From the NCBI GenBank assembly GCA_947034885.2, contig OX344750.2, forward strand, positions 34,892,821 to 34,956,820: a stretch of 64,000 nt of DNA, written 5' to 3'. The notes under the pieces were generated by a model. That model was given only the letters and a program-made list of their open reading frames with translations. It did no database searches and was not told where the DNA came from. The position numbers and the translations under genes are program-made. This DNA is from Thuidium tamariscinum. Its lineage: Eukaryota > Streptophyta > Bryopsida > Hypnales > Thuidiaceae. This document shows, one piece after another, positions 24,075-36,031 of this stretch; the first letter of the stretch is position 1, and the number at the start of each line of letters is the position of its first letter.

Positions 24075-25937
24075 AAGGCAGGAAAAACTGCTGTCAACAT
24101 GGGGCGTACTGTTGGCGGCAGTTGACATGATGGACGAGGAGTATCACCCAGGGGGGGTCTTCAGGCAGCAGATTACGTACTTCGGGGTTTCTTTTGGCAT
24201 GCACATTCTACTATGTTCTGTGGCTACATACAAATTTGGCATTGCTGGAGCAAGGTCGACGATCCATGAACGGAAGTAGCACTATGTGAGCGACATCTTC
24301 AGGTTCGTCACCAGTAAACGAATTGAGGTATTCAGCAATGTCATGTGAATTTGGGAAGTGATTTCTCGGCTTCAGCAACTACTTGAGGCCCACATCAGGA
24401 AGTGTATGACAAGACCATAATTGAAAATGGTAAGAGACAACAGAAGTGCTAATTTGCTCTGAAGCACATAGGAAATGTGGTAAGTGCGAAATCTGTACAT
24501 GAGGCATTACCATCTTCATGTGTTTATAGAAGTGACTACCCGTGACATAATCAGAAGTTCCTACATGCAAGAGCGTTGTCGCCAACACCTAGGTGCATAG
24601 CATAACAGTAACGGCAGGGATAGCTTGTCCAACGTTTCCAGGTGAGTATGCAGACAACCCTGTGCCGAAAGTAGACTAGGAAGCTGACGTCACTTATTGA
24701 AGTGTTTGCTGCTGCTTGCATGCTCTTCTGTCCGTATTGTGGAAGCTGCTAGTGTACATCCACATTGATCACGATAACAGCTGCATGTTTGTGCTCTGCT
24801 ATGTAGGCCTTCTCTACTTCCAGTCGATGAGGAGATGTTTTCGCTAGTGGAACTTCCCTTCAAAGAAGCCATGCATTTGTGAGAAGTGTTCACTCGGTCT
24901 CTACAGTGGTAGGAAGACATGTCGATGTAAATTGCTACCGAAGATGTATCAGTGCTTCCTCAATTGGCGATGTCAGTGTTGGATGTTCACTGCACGGTCA
25001 GGAGTGCAAGGGGGTTCATGACGTTCGGGTAGGTTGGAAACTTCATTGTGTCACAACTTCCTGTGTCACAGGCTCCATGATTTTTGTTGGGTGCAGGCAT
25101 CACGAAGACTATGCCTTTTTGATGAGCTTTTACTATCTTGTAAGAGCTTTGGTGTGTGGTATTGTATATCTATCGGACAACACATATGTTTCTGAAATTG
25201 AATGCCTATTGTCATGAAGTCGAACCAGTGTGATCATGTGAAATCTAAGTCTCCAATTCTCCACGTCCACACCGTAGTGTCTGTGGAACAAGCCGCTGCC
25301 GTCCCTGCTCTTCTGTCTGGGAATGCTCGATGGAGCATTCGTAAATTGTAACTGCCGACCGTTGCATGACGTTAGCTCACGTCACACTGTCCGGAAGGGA
25401 CTCCTATTTTACTATTGTCGTGTGATAAATAAGTTTGAGGCTATCAGACTGCACATGCACGAATTATTATTTTCTAATTGATGGTGGGCAGTCTACGGGC
25501 TGGGCACACATACACGAATTCTAGCAAAAGCTTCTCCTCTCCGACATGCTTGCATTGCAAGCTCCTCAGCGATCGTGACGACATCCTTCTCACGAACGAA
25601 TTCTTCTGTACAGCTTCCTCACTCCCTAAGGAGTGTTTTGCAATGTCCTACAAATTTTTCTGAACTTCCAGCGGCAAGTTACTGCTTCCTATTCGACGAC
25701 ATTGTGATCTGCCCGTTGAAGTCAACGTTGCAAATGCAGCGGTCAAACCTCATGATCTTCACTCTGTTGAACACTTACCTTTCAACTACTCCATTTTCCG
25801 AATCTTCATGCTTCAATTGTCCAGATTATACGGCTACTTCAGTAATCTTCACTAACACCTTCCGCACACCCTTGTCGAGAAATTTGAGCATGTCCACTCT
25901 GCTCGGTACTTCTCAATTGAATCGTGACGCTCCAGGG
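24075..25937. other. piggyBac 3' non-coding region
   Basis: About 1.9 kb between the transposase stop and the right end. Frames of 112 and 132 codons exist but match nothing I know, and one runs out through the element boundary. It is most likely trailer and subterminal DNA. Confidence 0.5.
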
Positions 25938-26197
25938 TTAACTTTCAGATGTTTGCATATTCAGAGAATTTAATTTTTTCAATATTTTAATTTTTCAGTT
26001 TTTTCTTAAGAATAAAAACTCTTTTCAATTTTTGGTCCTAGTCTTGTGTAGGACAACATCATAATGGATGATCAGATGGGCCAAAATAAATAATAATTTT
26101 ATAATAATAATTTATTTATATAACTTATTATTATTTTGTTATTTTAATCATTTCTTTTGTAACTCCACATTTTCATGTAGTCAAACAGCCCTGTGTG

Positions 26198-26308
26198 TCT
26201 GGTTCTTGGTTCTCTGTCCAGCCTTTTGGCTTGGCCGGTTTTGTATCTTGTTTCTTGTTTAATGCAGTGGGGTCTCCTCGTTTGTTAAAAAACAAAAAAC
26301 AAAAAAAA
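26198..26308 (+). mobile_element. 5'-truncated LINE tail with poly(A), first
   Basis: A short segment ending GTTTGTTAAAAAAC and an A-rich tract, like the 3' tail of plant L1-type LINEs. It is bounded by CAGCCCTGTGTG (26186-26197) and CAGCCTTGTGTG (26309-26320), a 12-bp target duplication with one change. Confidence 0.6.
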
Positions 26309-26320
26309 CAGCCTTGTGTG

Positions 26321-26428
26321 TGAAAAAAAAGAAAAAAAAAAAGGTTTTCCGCTGAGGCCTTTGCCTCTGGTTCTTTGTACTTTTTCCTCTGCAATGGAAA
26401 CGGTCCATGTGTTTAAAAAAAAAAAACC
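26321..26428 (+). mobile_element. 5'-truncated LINE tail with poly(A), second
   Basis: A second segment ending TGTGTTTAAAAAAAAAAAA. It is bounded by CAGCCTTGTGTG at 26309-26320 and again at 26429-26440, an exact 12-bp duplication. The two tails differ in sequence, so these are two insertions at one site, not a tandem duplication. The A-rich start could be a remnant of the first tail's tract. Confidence 0.58.
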
Positions 26429-26501
26429 CAGCCTTGTGTGGTTTCTAAGCTTCTTCTAAAGTATTTTTTTCCTTGATGCATATGTGTTCTGAGTGTGTTG
26501 A

Positions 26502-27163
26502 CTCCTACATGCCTAAGACACCAAAATCTGATGTTTGCAAAACTTTGAAGTTAAATATAACCTTATCTAGTTTCTATTTTTAGTAGCTTGTATTTTTGGA
26601 GAATGTTTTTTGAAGCCTACTTTAAGCATCAAATATCCAATCTTGAAAATGATTGACTATGATTTTTCTATTCAAGATTTTGTGCAAGGGTACCCATTGC
26701 AATCTTGACTTTCTCTAGTGTTGAAGGTTCTTGGAAATGAGCCTCAAATACACTAAATCTTGAAGAAAAAATCACATTAGAAATTCAATTAAAAAAATGT
26801 AGAGTAGATTTTGAGAAGCCATAAAATTGGTTGTGATTATGTATGTTAGGCCCTTTCACATCATATTTTTTTGGTCATCAACTTTTTAGATTTGACTTGG
26901 AAAAAGAGGATTGAAAGATTTTACATCACTTTTGAAATTTTGACACCCTCATGATCAAACATTATAATCCTGCAATCCATAAGTGATATTGTTATGCTTT
27001 CTTTCCCTAAGTGATCTCTAACATGCATGTCTAGTTCATGTCATGTTTTGAATTTGTACGGTTACATTTTTTTTAAGTTGATGGAACTCATCATAAAGTT
27101 GACTTTTTATTCACTTTAGAGCAAATTCCTAGAAACTCAGAAAATGCCTTGGGCATTTAGGGG
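26502..27163. mobile_element. TTAA-flanked element, family B copy 2
   Basis: Starts CTCCTACATGCC and ends with the inverse of CCCCTAAATGCCCAAGG. Flanks are TTGA (26498-26501) and TTAA (27164-27167). It aligns along its whole length with the element at 7333, in the same orientation. Confidence 0.77.
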
Positions 27164-27180
27164 TTAATATATATAAGGTA

Positions 27181-27580
27181 AGGTAGAACCACCTATAACC
27201 AATCGGCCCCCCATAGCCAACCTAATGATGGACGTATTTCCAACCAAGGCTAGAATGACTTTTTTTCTCATTTTTAAAGTTGGGACTAAAAGTTCATGGC
27301 ACATGTTCCAAAGTAGTGTGCAAAAAAGTAGAAAAGAGTGAGTAAAAATGTAGTTTTTTGCGTGATCGAAATTAGAAGACTCTATAGATTGGCATTTGGT
27401 GAAGCACACTTTATGCCTTCCAAAATTCATAGTAATTTTAATTCATGTGATAAAATTACCAAAGTTTTTGCAATCTCCATCATTTTTATCTTTACACATT
27501 TGAAAATATTTGTTTTACTTTGCACTACACTAGATCATGCCTAAAATACCTTAAATGATCGGTTACGGGTGGTTCTACCT
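27181..27580. mobile_element. TA-flanked MITE, AGGTAG type
   Basis: Ends are AGGTAGAACCACCTATAACC and the inverse of AGGTAGAACCACCCGTAACC. TA lies at 27179-27180 and 27581-27582. A 400-bp non-coding element. TA duplication points to the Tc1/mariner group. Its first bases resemble those of the element at 54239. Confidence 0.68.
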
Positions 27581-27879
27581 TAGTGATTGTAGAATTTTTT
27601 TTCATCAAAATGTAAGTAGTTGATTTGATGGTCCTTTGAGTATCTAGAAAAAAAAATTCCAAATTCAATATATTTTTGAAAGTTATTTCTAATTTTTTAA
27701 ATGACAACATAAAATATCTATTATCTTGTATTAATTTTAGAAAATATATTTTTAGGGCACAATTTTTGGATGTACATTCCTTTGAATTTTTTAATAATAT
27801 TTTATATTTTTTAATTTAAAATTAATTGTAAAAATTAATTTTTCTAGTGTAGAAGTGAAAATGCAAAAAATCCTACAAT

Positions 27880-28440
27880 CAACCCTTAGGAGGGTGTCAA
27901 AGTTGGCAATAATGAAATTGTTTCTTACAACTACCTATGTTGGTACATTTCAAAAATATTTTTACAGGATAATATTTTGAACTTGAAATTTGTCTCATTT
28001 GTTATTAACATAGAGGTGATGTTATAAACAAAATTTCATTTTAACAAAACAAATTTTTAGCTCTTGGAAGGGTGTCAAAGTTGGTAGTAGTGAAATTGCC
28101 TCTTACAATGGTTCATGTTGGTAGATTAAATCTTTTTTTTTGGTCATTATTTTGACCTTAAAATTTGTCACATATATTACTAATATAGAATTTATCTCAC
28201 GGGAAAAATTTCAATCCTTGGAAGGGTGTCAAAGTTGGCAATACTAAAATTATTCTTACAGCTACACATGTTGGTAGATTTTGAATATCTTTTTTTGGGT
28301 AAATATTTTGGCCTTGAAATTTTTCAAGTATGTTATCAACATAGAGGTGATCTTATGGAAAATATTTCATGGTAAAAAACTAATTTTTCAGCCCTCGGGA
28401 GGGTATCAAAGTTAGTAACATTGAAATTCTTTCCTTGCAA
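27880..28440 (+). repeat. Tandem repeat, ~150-178 bp unit, three copies plus part
   Basis: The phrase GGAGGGTGTCAAAGTTGG recurs at about 27889, 28066, 28219 and 28397, followed each time by similar sequence (CTTACA, CATGTTGGTA, ATTTTG, TTATCAACATAGAGG). Unit lengths differ through small deletions. Non-coding. Confidence 0.72.
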
Positions 28441-28960
28441 ATTCAAAAATCCATTTTGATTGGTACCCTATTGTACAATAGAGCAAGATAAGTAACGAGG
28501 CAATAAACTAAGTAAAAGTAGAAATGAAGGAAGCAAAGCAATGGCAAGTCTTGGTACACAATTTGGTTATTTGAAGTTTAATGCTCTCTAAGTCTTTGAC
28601 AATGAACTGAAATTGAAGTGACAATAGTTTTGGCAATAGTTGCACACTTAAAGAGGTGATGTAACCAATGGACGATGGGGGTGGTTAAGACTTCAACAAG
28701 TAAATAAATTAGCATGCCTATTTCAAATTTCAATGTTGCACCATGGAATTCTTTAGCAAATCGCAATGACTAGGGTTAGAGCTTGTTGGCAATACCTTAG
28801 AACCCCTAGGTGGATCCCTAGCAATCTTTTTATTTTTATTTTTATAGTTTTTTGTCTTTAAGGCTTTTTAATCCATTTAATTTGAATGATGCATTTTGAC
28901 CACATAGAGTTGAAAAACAAAGGTTTGCTTCCAACTAAACCCCTGAAGTTTTTTGGTTCA

Positions 28961-29688
28961 GGGTCGTTGCAAGAAACACTTACCGGTTTTGGCTCAAAAT
29001 GGCTCAAAATCAATGAGTCCTGTGAGTCCTATGACCCTTTGAAATAAATTTTTTTTAAATTGAAAAAAATATGGATAATTTGAAGAGTAATGAGAATATT
29101 ATGTCTCTTGAAATTCAGACCTAAGAAATTTTTTCTCTAAATGTTATAGACAATGAAAAATACAATGAAAATAGCTCTTTTTTCACTAATTTGGTAAAAA
29201 TAGTCAAAAAATTCAAAAAATTCAAATGAAAAATACATTTTTTCTTCAAGTAAAGGTCTTTCTTTTCCAACAAATTTCATCTTTGGAAAAAATTAATTCT
29301 ATTCTCTACACTTGCGCAAAGTCAGCCACTTTGACGACATGTGGAAGTTGGACAGTTTAATATTTTCAAAAATCCTTTTTAGGGATTGTGTAACTATACT
29401 ATAGATCTAAGAATGCCAATTTTCAGATCAAAATTTTCATTTTTGGGTCAAAAATAGGACTAAAAACCCCCAAAATGGCTAAGGTAGACAGCCAATCGGG
29501 GGCATTTTTAAAATAGTAAAATAATTTTAAAAAAATTGAAAAAATTACAAAGCATATAAAACTTTTGTGTGCACCTTCATTCCAAATTTCAAGTTGATAG
29601 GGAAAATGATGCAAAAGTTATGAGCAAAAAACTACCTATTGGAGGTCAAGGGGACAAAAAATAGGACAAGTGTTTCTTGCAATCACCC
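28961..29688. mobile_element. GGGT-TIR element, family F copy 5
   Basis: Left end GGGTCGTTGCAAGAAACACT, right end the inverse of GGGTGATTGCAAGAAACACT. An exact 4-bp duplication TTCA lies at 28957-28960 and 29689-29692. The 728-bp interior is non-coding and differs from the other copies. Confidence 0.78.
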
Positions 29689-29692
29689 TTCA

Positions 29693-31583
29693 AAAAATAG
29701 AAAATATTCTCAAACTCCAAAGAAACATCTTTAGACAAAAATAGTTGTCAATAAATTTTAATGGATTTTGAAGAACTTCTAACTACAAATCCCATTCTTG
29801 GCTTATGCTAGAGTAATTTATATAGAGTATAAAAATTTAAGACTTCTATGTAGTGCATACAAGAGATCTATGCATGCAAATAAAAAACTTTTGCTACTTT
29901 GTTCTAAGTGACCAAAATAACCTACTATTGCCTTGGAGTATACAAAGCTTTTAAGATAATTAATGATGAAGGATTAATCCAAATTTATGAAATGTAAAAA
30001 TGTGTAATGAAGTGTAACTTTAAAGAGTAATTTGGTGATGAATTTTGTATATAAATTACATATTATGATCCATTCATTGTATCAATTTCATTGGATTTAG
30101 TACTACTCTAAAAATAAAATTTTCAATATAATACAAAACTAAAAAAATCAAAAATTTCCTTTCAAATTCATTGTAAATTGCATATCTTAAGCCTTAGATT
30201 ATTATTGGATAATATAAAGCAAAAAGATTTGTATTTAATTGAATATAACATTTTGGAATAGAAAGAATTGAGGGTCTTGTAGTGGTACTAGATTTGGACC
30301 AAGAATAATTCATTTTTAGTGACCTACACTTAATGGTTGTGCTTGCATTAAAAATATTCAACATTGAAGTAGAGCCTTGTAGTTCAAAGATCTTATGGAT
30401 GTAGTTCAATTTTAACACTCATCTTTATTATTATAACACCTTACAACATTATAACACGCATTGATGTTCTGCATGTTGACATAAAAACATGGATTGTTAT
30501 ATTTGATGTCTAACAAAATTTGTCAAGAAAAATTAGGTCTTGTCACCTAAAACATGGGTTTTTTTATAGTGATATGAGAAAGAACAAAGTCTAAATTATA
30601 AAGGGTTTTAATTCCAAAGACTCCTATCTATAATACGTGAGTTGTATATCTCTTCTGTCAATAGTTAAAATGGTTGTAAGATAGGGAAACAACATTCACA
30701 ACACAAAATTTATAATAATGATAACTTAAGTAAGTACTTCTAAAATTGCCTACATAAGCATATGAACCTGGTTCATGTTTTTCAAATTGTCTAAGCTTTT
30801 TTTGAATCATTTTGGGAGTCAAAAATAGATTCAAGAATTTTGAGGAATTTTTTTTTGGACACTATATTAATATCTAAATAAATCATCAATTTTCAAAGTA
30901 CTATTATTAGATACATCCAAAATTAAAAGACATACTGTAGTGTCTTCTTGCAATATGCACATGCAAATACATTAGAAGGGGGAGATAGTTGCATACTTGA
31001 ACTTCCCTACATTCATTTGTGCAATTTTGTGCAATTTTGTGCACGAGCAATTGCCATGGTGTAACTTGCAATGTTAGTCACTCATGCCGAAATATGAACC
31101 ATCATTTATTCAACCAATATAATATATGTGCATCCCAAAGTGGCAATGCCATCCTACTTCGAATTTTCATGGATGATTCTTGAAGATTTCAGCCATTGAA
31201 ATGGAGCAAAATTTTTCGAAGTATTCCAATGATTTTTCCAACGTTTTTGATAGGTGAGGTAACAACTATTTTGATGTTGTTAACAAAGTTTACTTTGAGA
31301 CAGGGATGCATAATGTAATGTCATTGGCAACATCAATTCATGCTACACTGGAGAAAGCAATTGACTGAATCTAGAGAAGTCATCTGAAATCCAAAACTTG
31401 TCAAAATCACAAAATTCAAGCTCTATGAAAGAAGAGAATGGCTCCCCCTCTAGTTGAGTTGCAACACTCCATTATGTGACAGAATCCACAAATTGGTCGC
31501 CCCTCTTCATCAGAGCTCATCCACAGCCTAAACCATGTTTCAAATGTTCTAATCTGTACATTATTCACAGCTCATTTCTGGGT
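29693..31583. other. AT-rich intergenic DNA and 3' flank of CCaMK
   Basis: No gene seen. The last ~500 bp are the probable 3' untranslated region of the minus-strand kinase; TTTATT at 31109-31114 reads AATAAA on that strand and is a candidate poly(A) signal, though distant. Confidence 0.45.
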
Positions 31584-34568
31584 TCATACGCACTGAGCAT
31601 CTAAATGGAAGTGAGGCATGATAGCATCTTGCAAAGAAAGAGCCTCTCGGAATTCCTCATAGCTGATGTTGCCATCACCATTGGTATCAATACGATCAAA
31701 AAGCTCGTCCATTTTCATAAGGCTGATATCTGCTGGAAGGTAATCCTCCGGCAACGCCTGCTCAGACAGCAAATTGGACAGCGTCAATATTCAAACAGTA
31801 GTATCTCTTCAGCGTGAATAAATGCAATCAAAGTGCCCACTGACTCGGTAGGTGATAGCTCGCCATTAGTTTTTGATAACCATGGCCTTAATTTCATGGT
31901 TTTGAAGCTAACGTGGCAAGGTCCCAAAGAGGTGAAAGGAGTAGAGATTTTCATTCTAAATTAAAATTACTAGCGTCACGGTGCAGAGCTGAATTTTAAA
32001 GCGTAAAACTTTGATGGTTATGATGTTTTAGCATACTTCGAATCAAATGACTGGAAATTTGAGGGTTCGAATATACATGAACTGATTTCCACGATCTTAC
32101 AATTGGATTTAGCACCAGTAATGTGTTTTGGAAGGCTCGAGTTTTAGTAGTAATCGTTTAAAATGCCATTTGAAGTGGCAGTATATTAGGATCGATGAAA
32201 TTCATGAAAGAGTGTTAGTAACTTACCCCAAGAACTGAAGCCAGCTCTTCATGTGAAATGAAGCCTGAGTTGTCGCAGTCATACACCTGTATCCACCGGC
32301 AAAATTCTATATTACATATCCTTTCAAAATCAAAGAGTCCACTGAAAGCAGCAAGCCTGTCGAAACCAAGTAAAGCAGTACGTCAAAGCTAAAACAGGAT
32401 CAATTATGGAAATCGACAGTGATTCCCACGCAGAGGCATTGCAGATTTTCACCTTGAAGCATGTTTGTAAGGCATCTTCTTCACATGAGGTTCGCAAAAG
32501 AGAGAACCCACATACGACTTCACGCAGATCAATCCAGCCATCGTGATTATAGTCAAACAACTCAAAAATGCGAGGCGCAAGTGGCACCAATTCATCCAAG
32601 TTGGTCGCTTGCAAAACCCTCTGAAAATCTTCTAGTGTACCCGTCCGTCCATTAGATGAGCTGTATGCATTAAATTATCAGTAGCAAGTAAAATCATCAA
32701 CCCCTCGATTTAACGAATATGGCATGAGTGGCATAGATTAGCATAAACAACATCAATCGCATAATCCAAGAGATGTTCGGGAGCGGCAAGTTAGAGATCG
32801 AAAAGAAAATAGAAAAGGGTCATCTACCCTAATAGAAAAGGGTCATCTACTCCAAAGCAGATTAGCTTCATGAGAGAGAAGGAAGTCTGAATGTAAAATT
32901 GAATTCAAAATAAATACATACATACGGATGAAATTGACTCGCAGAGCTTCCAACTCAGAAGTGCTCAAAACACGACCTCCGAGAAGCTCCTTCAAATACT
33001 TGGTACGCAGCGTGAACTTCGTCCTCACAATGCTGGCATACGCAGTGGCACGAAACTTGCGTCGAGCATTGAAAGATTGAAAACGCATGACCACGTCACT
33101 GTGAATCAGCTCCCTCCTAGCTACAGCTCCTGTCACCCATGGGTGTGACAGTAACTAGGCATCCGTCATTGGCGCCCTGTCAGAAACTCATCCCTCTCTC
33201 TTTCACAACATTCTTTAGATCCTTCTTAGAGTGCACCCAAATTACTCTTCATCTGAGAATATAGAAAGGAACAGGATATGACTTGGATTGAATCATTTGC
33301 CTCAGAATGGTATGCTACTTTTGCTTGCTCCCAAGGGTCGGCTCCCGAGTGTCAACCTGGGAGCTACAGTCAAGGAACTATAAAAGGTGATTGATGTCTA
33401 GGGGACTCTTTCAAACAATTGGAATCCAACATGTCCGAGGCGACGATTGAAAAGAAAGAAAATTTAAAAAAAATTGGAGCATCTTGCAGACCCTCATTCT
33501 TCCTTGAATAAGGAGGTAGTTTAGGGGTGAACCAAGGTGTTAGGAGCTCCTTTCAAATTGTTGTGTCGGAAACAAACCAATCCATGACAGGAGAAGAGAG
33601 CCGAGGTTAGGGTTAGGGCTTTAGGATTCGCATACGACATACCTCTCCGGCAGTAGGCCGTGCGTACGGATTTACCGACAGTAATCTCCGAATGAGCTCC
33701 TTGGCTTCCGCCGATATGCCGCCCCAACTCTGTTCGTCCATACTGAACGATCCCGTCATAATTCGTCTCTGCTTGTCTCGCGAAGTCTTGGCCCGAAATG
33801 GCGGATACCTGCACATGGAAGTATGCGTAATTCGATCGAAATCTACGCTGGCTTGACGCATGCTCGAAATTAGGGTTTGAGAACTTGGTTTCCGTACCCG
33901 CATAGAAGAATATAGAGGATGACCCCGAGCGACCACATGTCGTTGGCCGGGACCACTTCGGAGAGTCGGAGTTGCTCGGGGGCCATATAATCGATCGAGC
34001 CAAAGATCCCCACGACTTTATTCGTCTCGTTGGGAATGTAACTAAGCCCGAAGTCCATGATCTTGAGCGACGACTCCGGCAGGGTGTCCACAAACAAGCA
34101 ATTCTCCGGCTTCAAATCCCGGTGCACTACGTGCGCCTGGTGCAGCGAGTGTAGCCCAGTCGCAATCTCCCGTATCACCGTGGCGGCGTCACGCTCCGAG
34201 TACCGCTCCTTGATCACAATGCGGTCGAAAAGCTCTCCGCCCTTGCAATACTCCAGCACCAAATGCACGGCAGCTGAGTCTTCGTACACGTCGATCAGGT
34301 GGATGACATTGGGGTGCGGCGATACCACATCCACGATGCGCATCATGACGATAATCTCGTTCTTCACCAGCGCCTCCGCCTGCGACATAGGGAGACCGCC
34401 ATGGCCGGGCACCTGGGGAGCCTGGCTGCCATAGCCAAACTTCTTCAGCGTCTTGATGGCCACTTGCAGACCGTCGTGCTTGCGCGTGCCCAAGCGCACG
34501 ATGGAAAATCCGCCCGTGCCCAGCACTCGCCCCACGTGAAAATCATCGACCAGCAACCGCCGACTCAT
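31584..34568 (-). CDS. CCaMK: Calcium/calmodulin-dependent protein kinase CCaMK (DMI3 type), six exons
   Basis: The nuclear decoder of symbiotic calcium spiking, which phosphorylates CYCLOPS/IPD3 in the common symbiosis pathway (family knowledge). Exons, in order of translation: 34568-33898, 33808-33643, 33154-32922, 32660-32453, 32286-32227, 31757-31584; all introns (89-488 bp) are GT/AG. The product has 503 residues, close to the ~520 of legume proteins. ATG 34568 is the first ATG in frame. Kinase marks: GTGGFS loop (17-22), Lys39 in VAIK, HRD 149-151, DFG 172-174. The calmodulin-binding/autoinhibitory stretch is at ~304-335 (QSFNARRKFRATAYASIVRT). Three EF hands are complete (393-404, 429-440, 470-481), the CCaMK hallmark; CDPKs have four. 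Ser251 lies where legumes have the regulatory Thr265/Thr271, and the Ser-Ser after the calmodulin helix is replaced by Arg-Thr. No break seen. Confidence 0.95.
32808..32850. repeat. Short tandem duplication in CCaMK intron 3
   Basis: AATAGAAAAGGGTCATCTAC occurs at 32808-32827 and again at 32831-32850, a 23-bp period, inside an intron. No functional sign. Confidence 0.85.
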
Positions 34569-35822
34569 CTCGATCTCGAACCAGTCCAACTCAAACTTGC
34601 TCCCTCGCTCCCCCAAACTCCTCGGCGCCAGCTAGCGACCTCTCACACCATCTCGACGCCGGCGGTTGCTTCCTGCCAGTGATGCAGAGCCTTGGCCCCA
34701 AGATGTTGGCGCCAATAATTGCAGAAACCAGTTGCAGCAGCAAAACTACAACTTTCCAGAAATAGCTTCACCAAATTCTCGATTCCAAGGACTGAACTGA
34801 ACTTCAGATGATTCAAGCCATCTACACTCTAGACACAAATTAACAATCCATCCTCCGTAGGTAACCTCTGTCGTGAGATTCTCTGATAGTTCGCGCCTCG
34901 ATGATGCGCACTCCGTAAGCCTCGGATAAAGCGATATCGATTCCAACTGCAGTTGGTTTCCCCCTGATTCGATGGAAGCTGCGCCCACTGGTTCGGTGAT
35001 ATTTCGGTCGGTGGGGTGGTCCAGGGGCTTGACTAGTTCTGCGGCTTTGATCGGATCCGGGTGTGCCCTATGTTCGTCACGGCACTGGTTCCTGCTTCCT
35101 AATGTACATCCTGCAGTTGCTTCGAGCGTGTGCATGGATATTTTGTTTGCGCAACACTGACTTGCCTTCTAGAGCCTCCTCCATGACTCCATCACTTCCC
35201 CCCAAAAGGAGCTGCTTTCGACACCCAATCACACGAAAGTATCAGAAAATATGTAAAGTACTGCTAAAGGGTCACCACAACTATGAGGGTTCAAAATTAA
35301 ATCAACTCCTTTTCTTTCTTCAGATTCTTCATTCTCTTGTAGCCAATTGATTGTTCGACGATAATCTTCGCCATACCTGCGGGCTCTGGCTTTACAGAAG
35401 CTTCTGGATAATTTCATTAAATTCTGTGCCAAACCTTGGTGCATTGTGTAATAATAATTCCCCCATTGAACCACCCTGAACCAAACAAAGTTGTTCACAT
35501 GTTTTTATTTTCACGTTTAAGGACAAAAAGCAATGGTTGTGTATGCTTGTCCTATACTGTAGTACAAGAAAAGCACAAGACAATACTTTGTATTCAATTG
35601 AAGAACCTCACATGGGTAAACACCATCCATTGTGCATGGCCACCCATGCCTTCCTTCAAACCAATGTTCAACCCAACTTTTGATTTGTGTTTCTTGTCTT
35701 GTTACCTTGCATTGTATGACACTATAAAACAATGAATCATCTTTTCTATGGTTACTTTACTATAGTTGATTCTCAAAAAAAACTTGATGGAAGTAAAATG
35801 CATTAGATGTTTTTTCTACTAG
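34569..35822. other. Upstream region of CCaMK
   Basis: GC-richer for about 600 bp, then gradually AT-rich; likely promoter and leader of the minus-strand kinase. Minus-strand frames of 129 and 89 codons (35135-34746 and 35498-35229) have no recognisable family. The second has a basic, Arg/Lys-rich run but no supporting context. Confidence 0.45.
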
Positions 35823-36031
35823 TTAGAAGACCGTGAGTTCCCGATTGTGGGAACATTGGGGAACTCTGTCACATCTGGAAACTGACGTGTCCGAGAGACT
35901 CCCACGTCATATTATAATAATAACAAAATTTTAAAGTATTTTTTTCAAAAAAAAAATATTTTTTTATATTTTTATTATTTATTATTTTGATTGTTCCCAG
36001 CATTGGGAACGGGCCTGAGACAATCTTCTAA
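35823..36031. mobile_element. Small inverted-repeat element (MITE-like)
   Basis: Ends TTAGAAGA and its inverse, each followed by a TTCCC-type hairpin (CCGATTGTGGGAAC on the left, GTTCCCAGCATTGGGAAC on the right). About 209 bp. No clear target duplication, so the class is open. Confidence 0.5.

Larger units (their letters stand above)
19300..25937 (+). mobile_element. Complete piggyBac DNA transposon, 6.6 kb
   Basis: The left end reads CCCTAGAGCGCGTCGACG directly after TTAA (19296-19299). The right end is the inverse of CCCTGGAGCGTCACGATT directly before TTAA (25938-25941). The first 16 bases of the two ends agree at about 13 positions, and canonical piggyBac ends also begin CCCTAGA. Inside lies a piggyBac transposase (21018-24074), with about 1.7 kb of leader and 1.9 kb of trailer. 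At 6.6 kb it is longer than the ~2.5 kb insect element. The whole element is richer in GC than the AT-rich DNA on both sides. Gene, ends and duplication all agree, so the boundaries are firm. Confidence 0.9.

Noticed and set aside
24879-25217. Cys-rich protein in the piggyBac trailer
   Set aside because: No family resemblance and no start context; most likely a chance frame in the non-coding part of the element.
32922-32926. Alternative donor of CCaMK exon 3 four bases earlier
   Set aside because: That GTATGT site is a good match but shifts the frame of exon 4; only the later site keeps the EF-hand exon in frame.
31584-34568. Calcium-dependent protein kinase (CDPK)
   Set aside because: The C-terminus has three EF hands and the QSFNARRK calmodulin-binding stretch specific to CCaMK; CDPKs have four EF hands and a different junction.
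34566-34616. Extended CCaMK start 16 codons upstream
   Set aside because: The upstream frame opens with TTG, not ATG; the first ATG at 34568 gives the usual distance to the glycine-rich loop.
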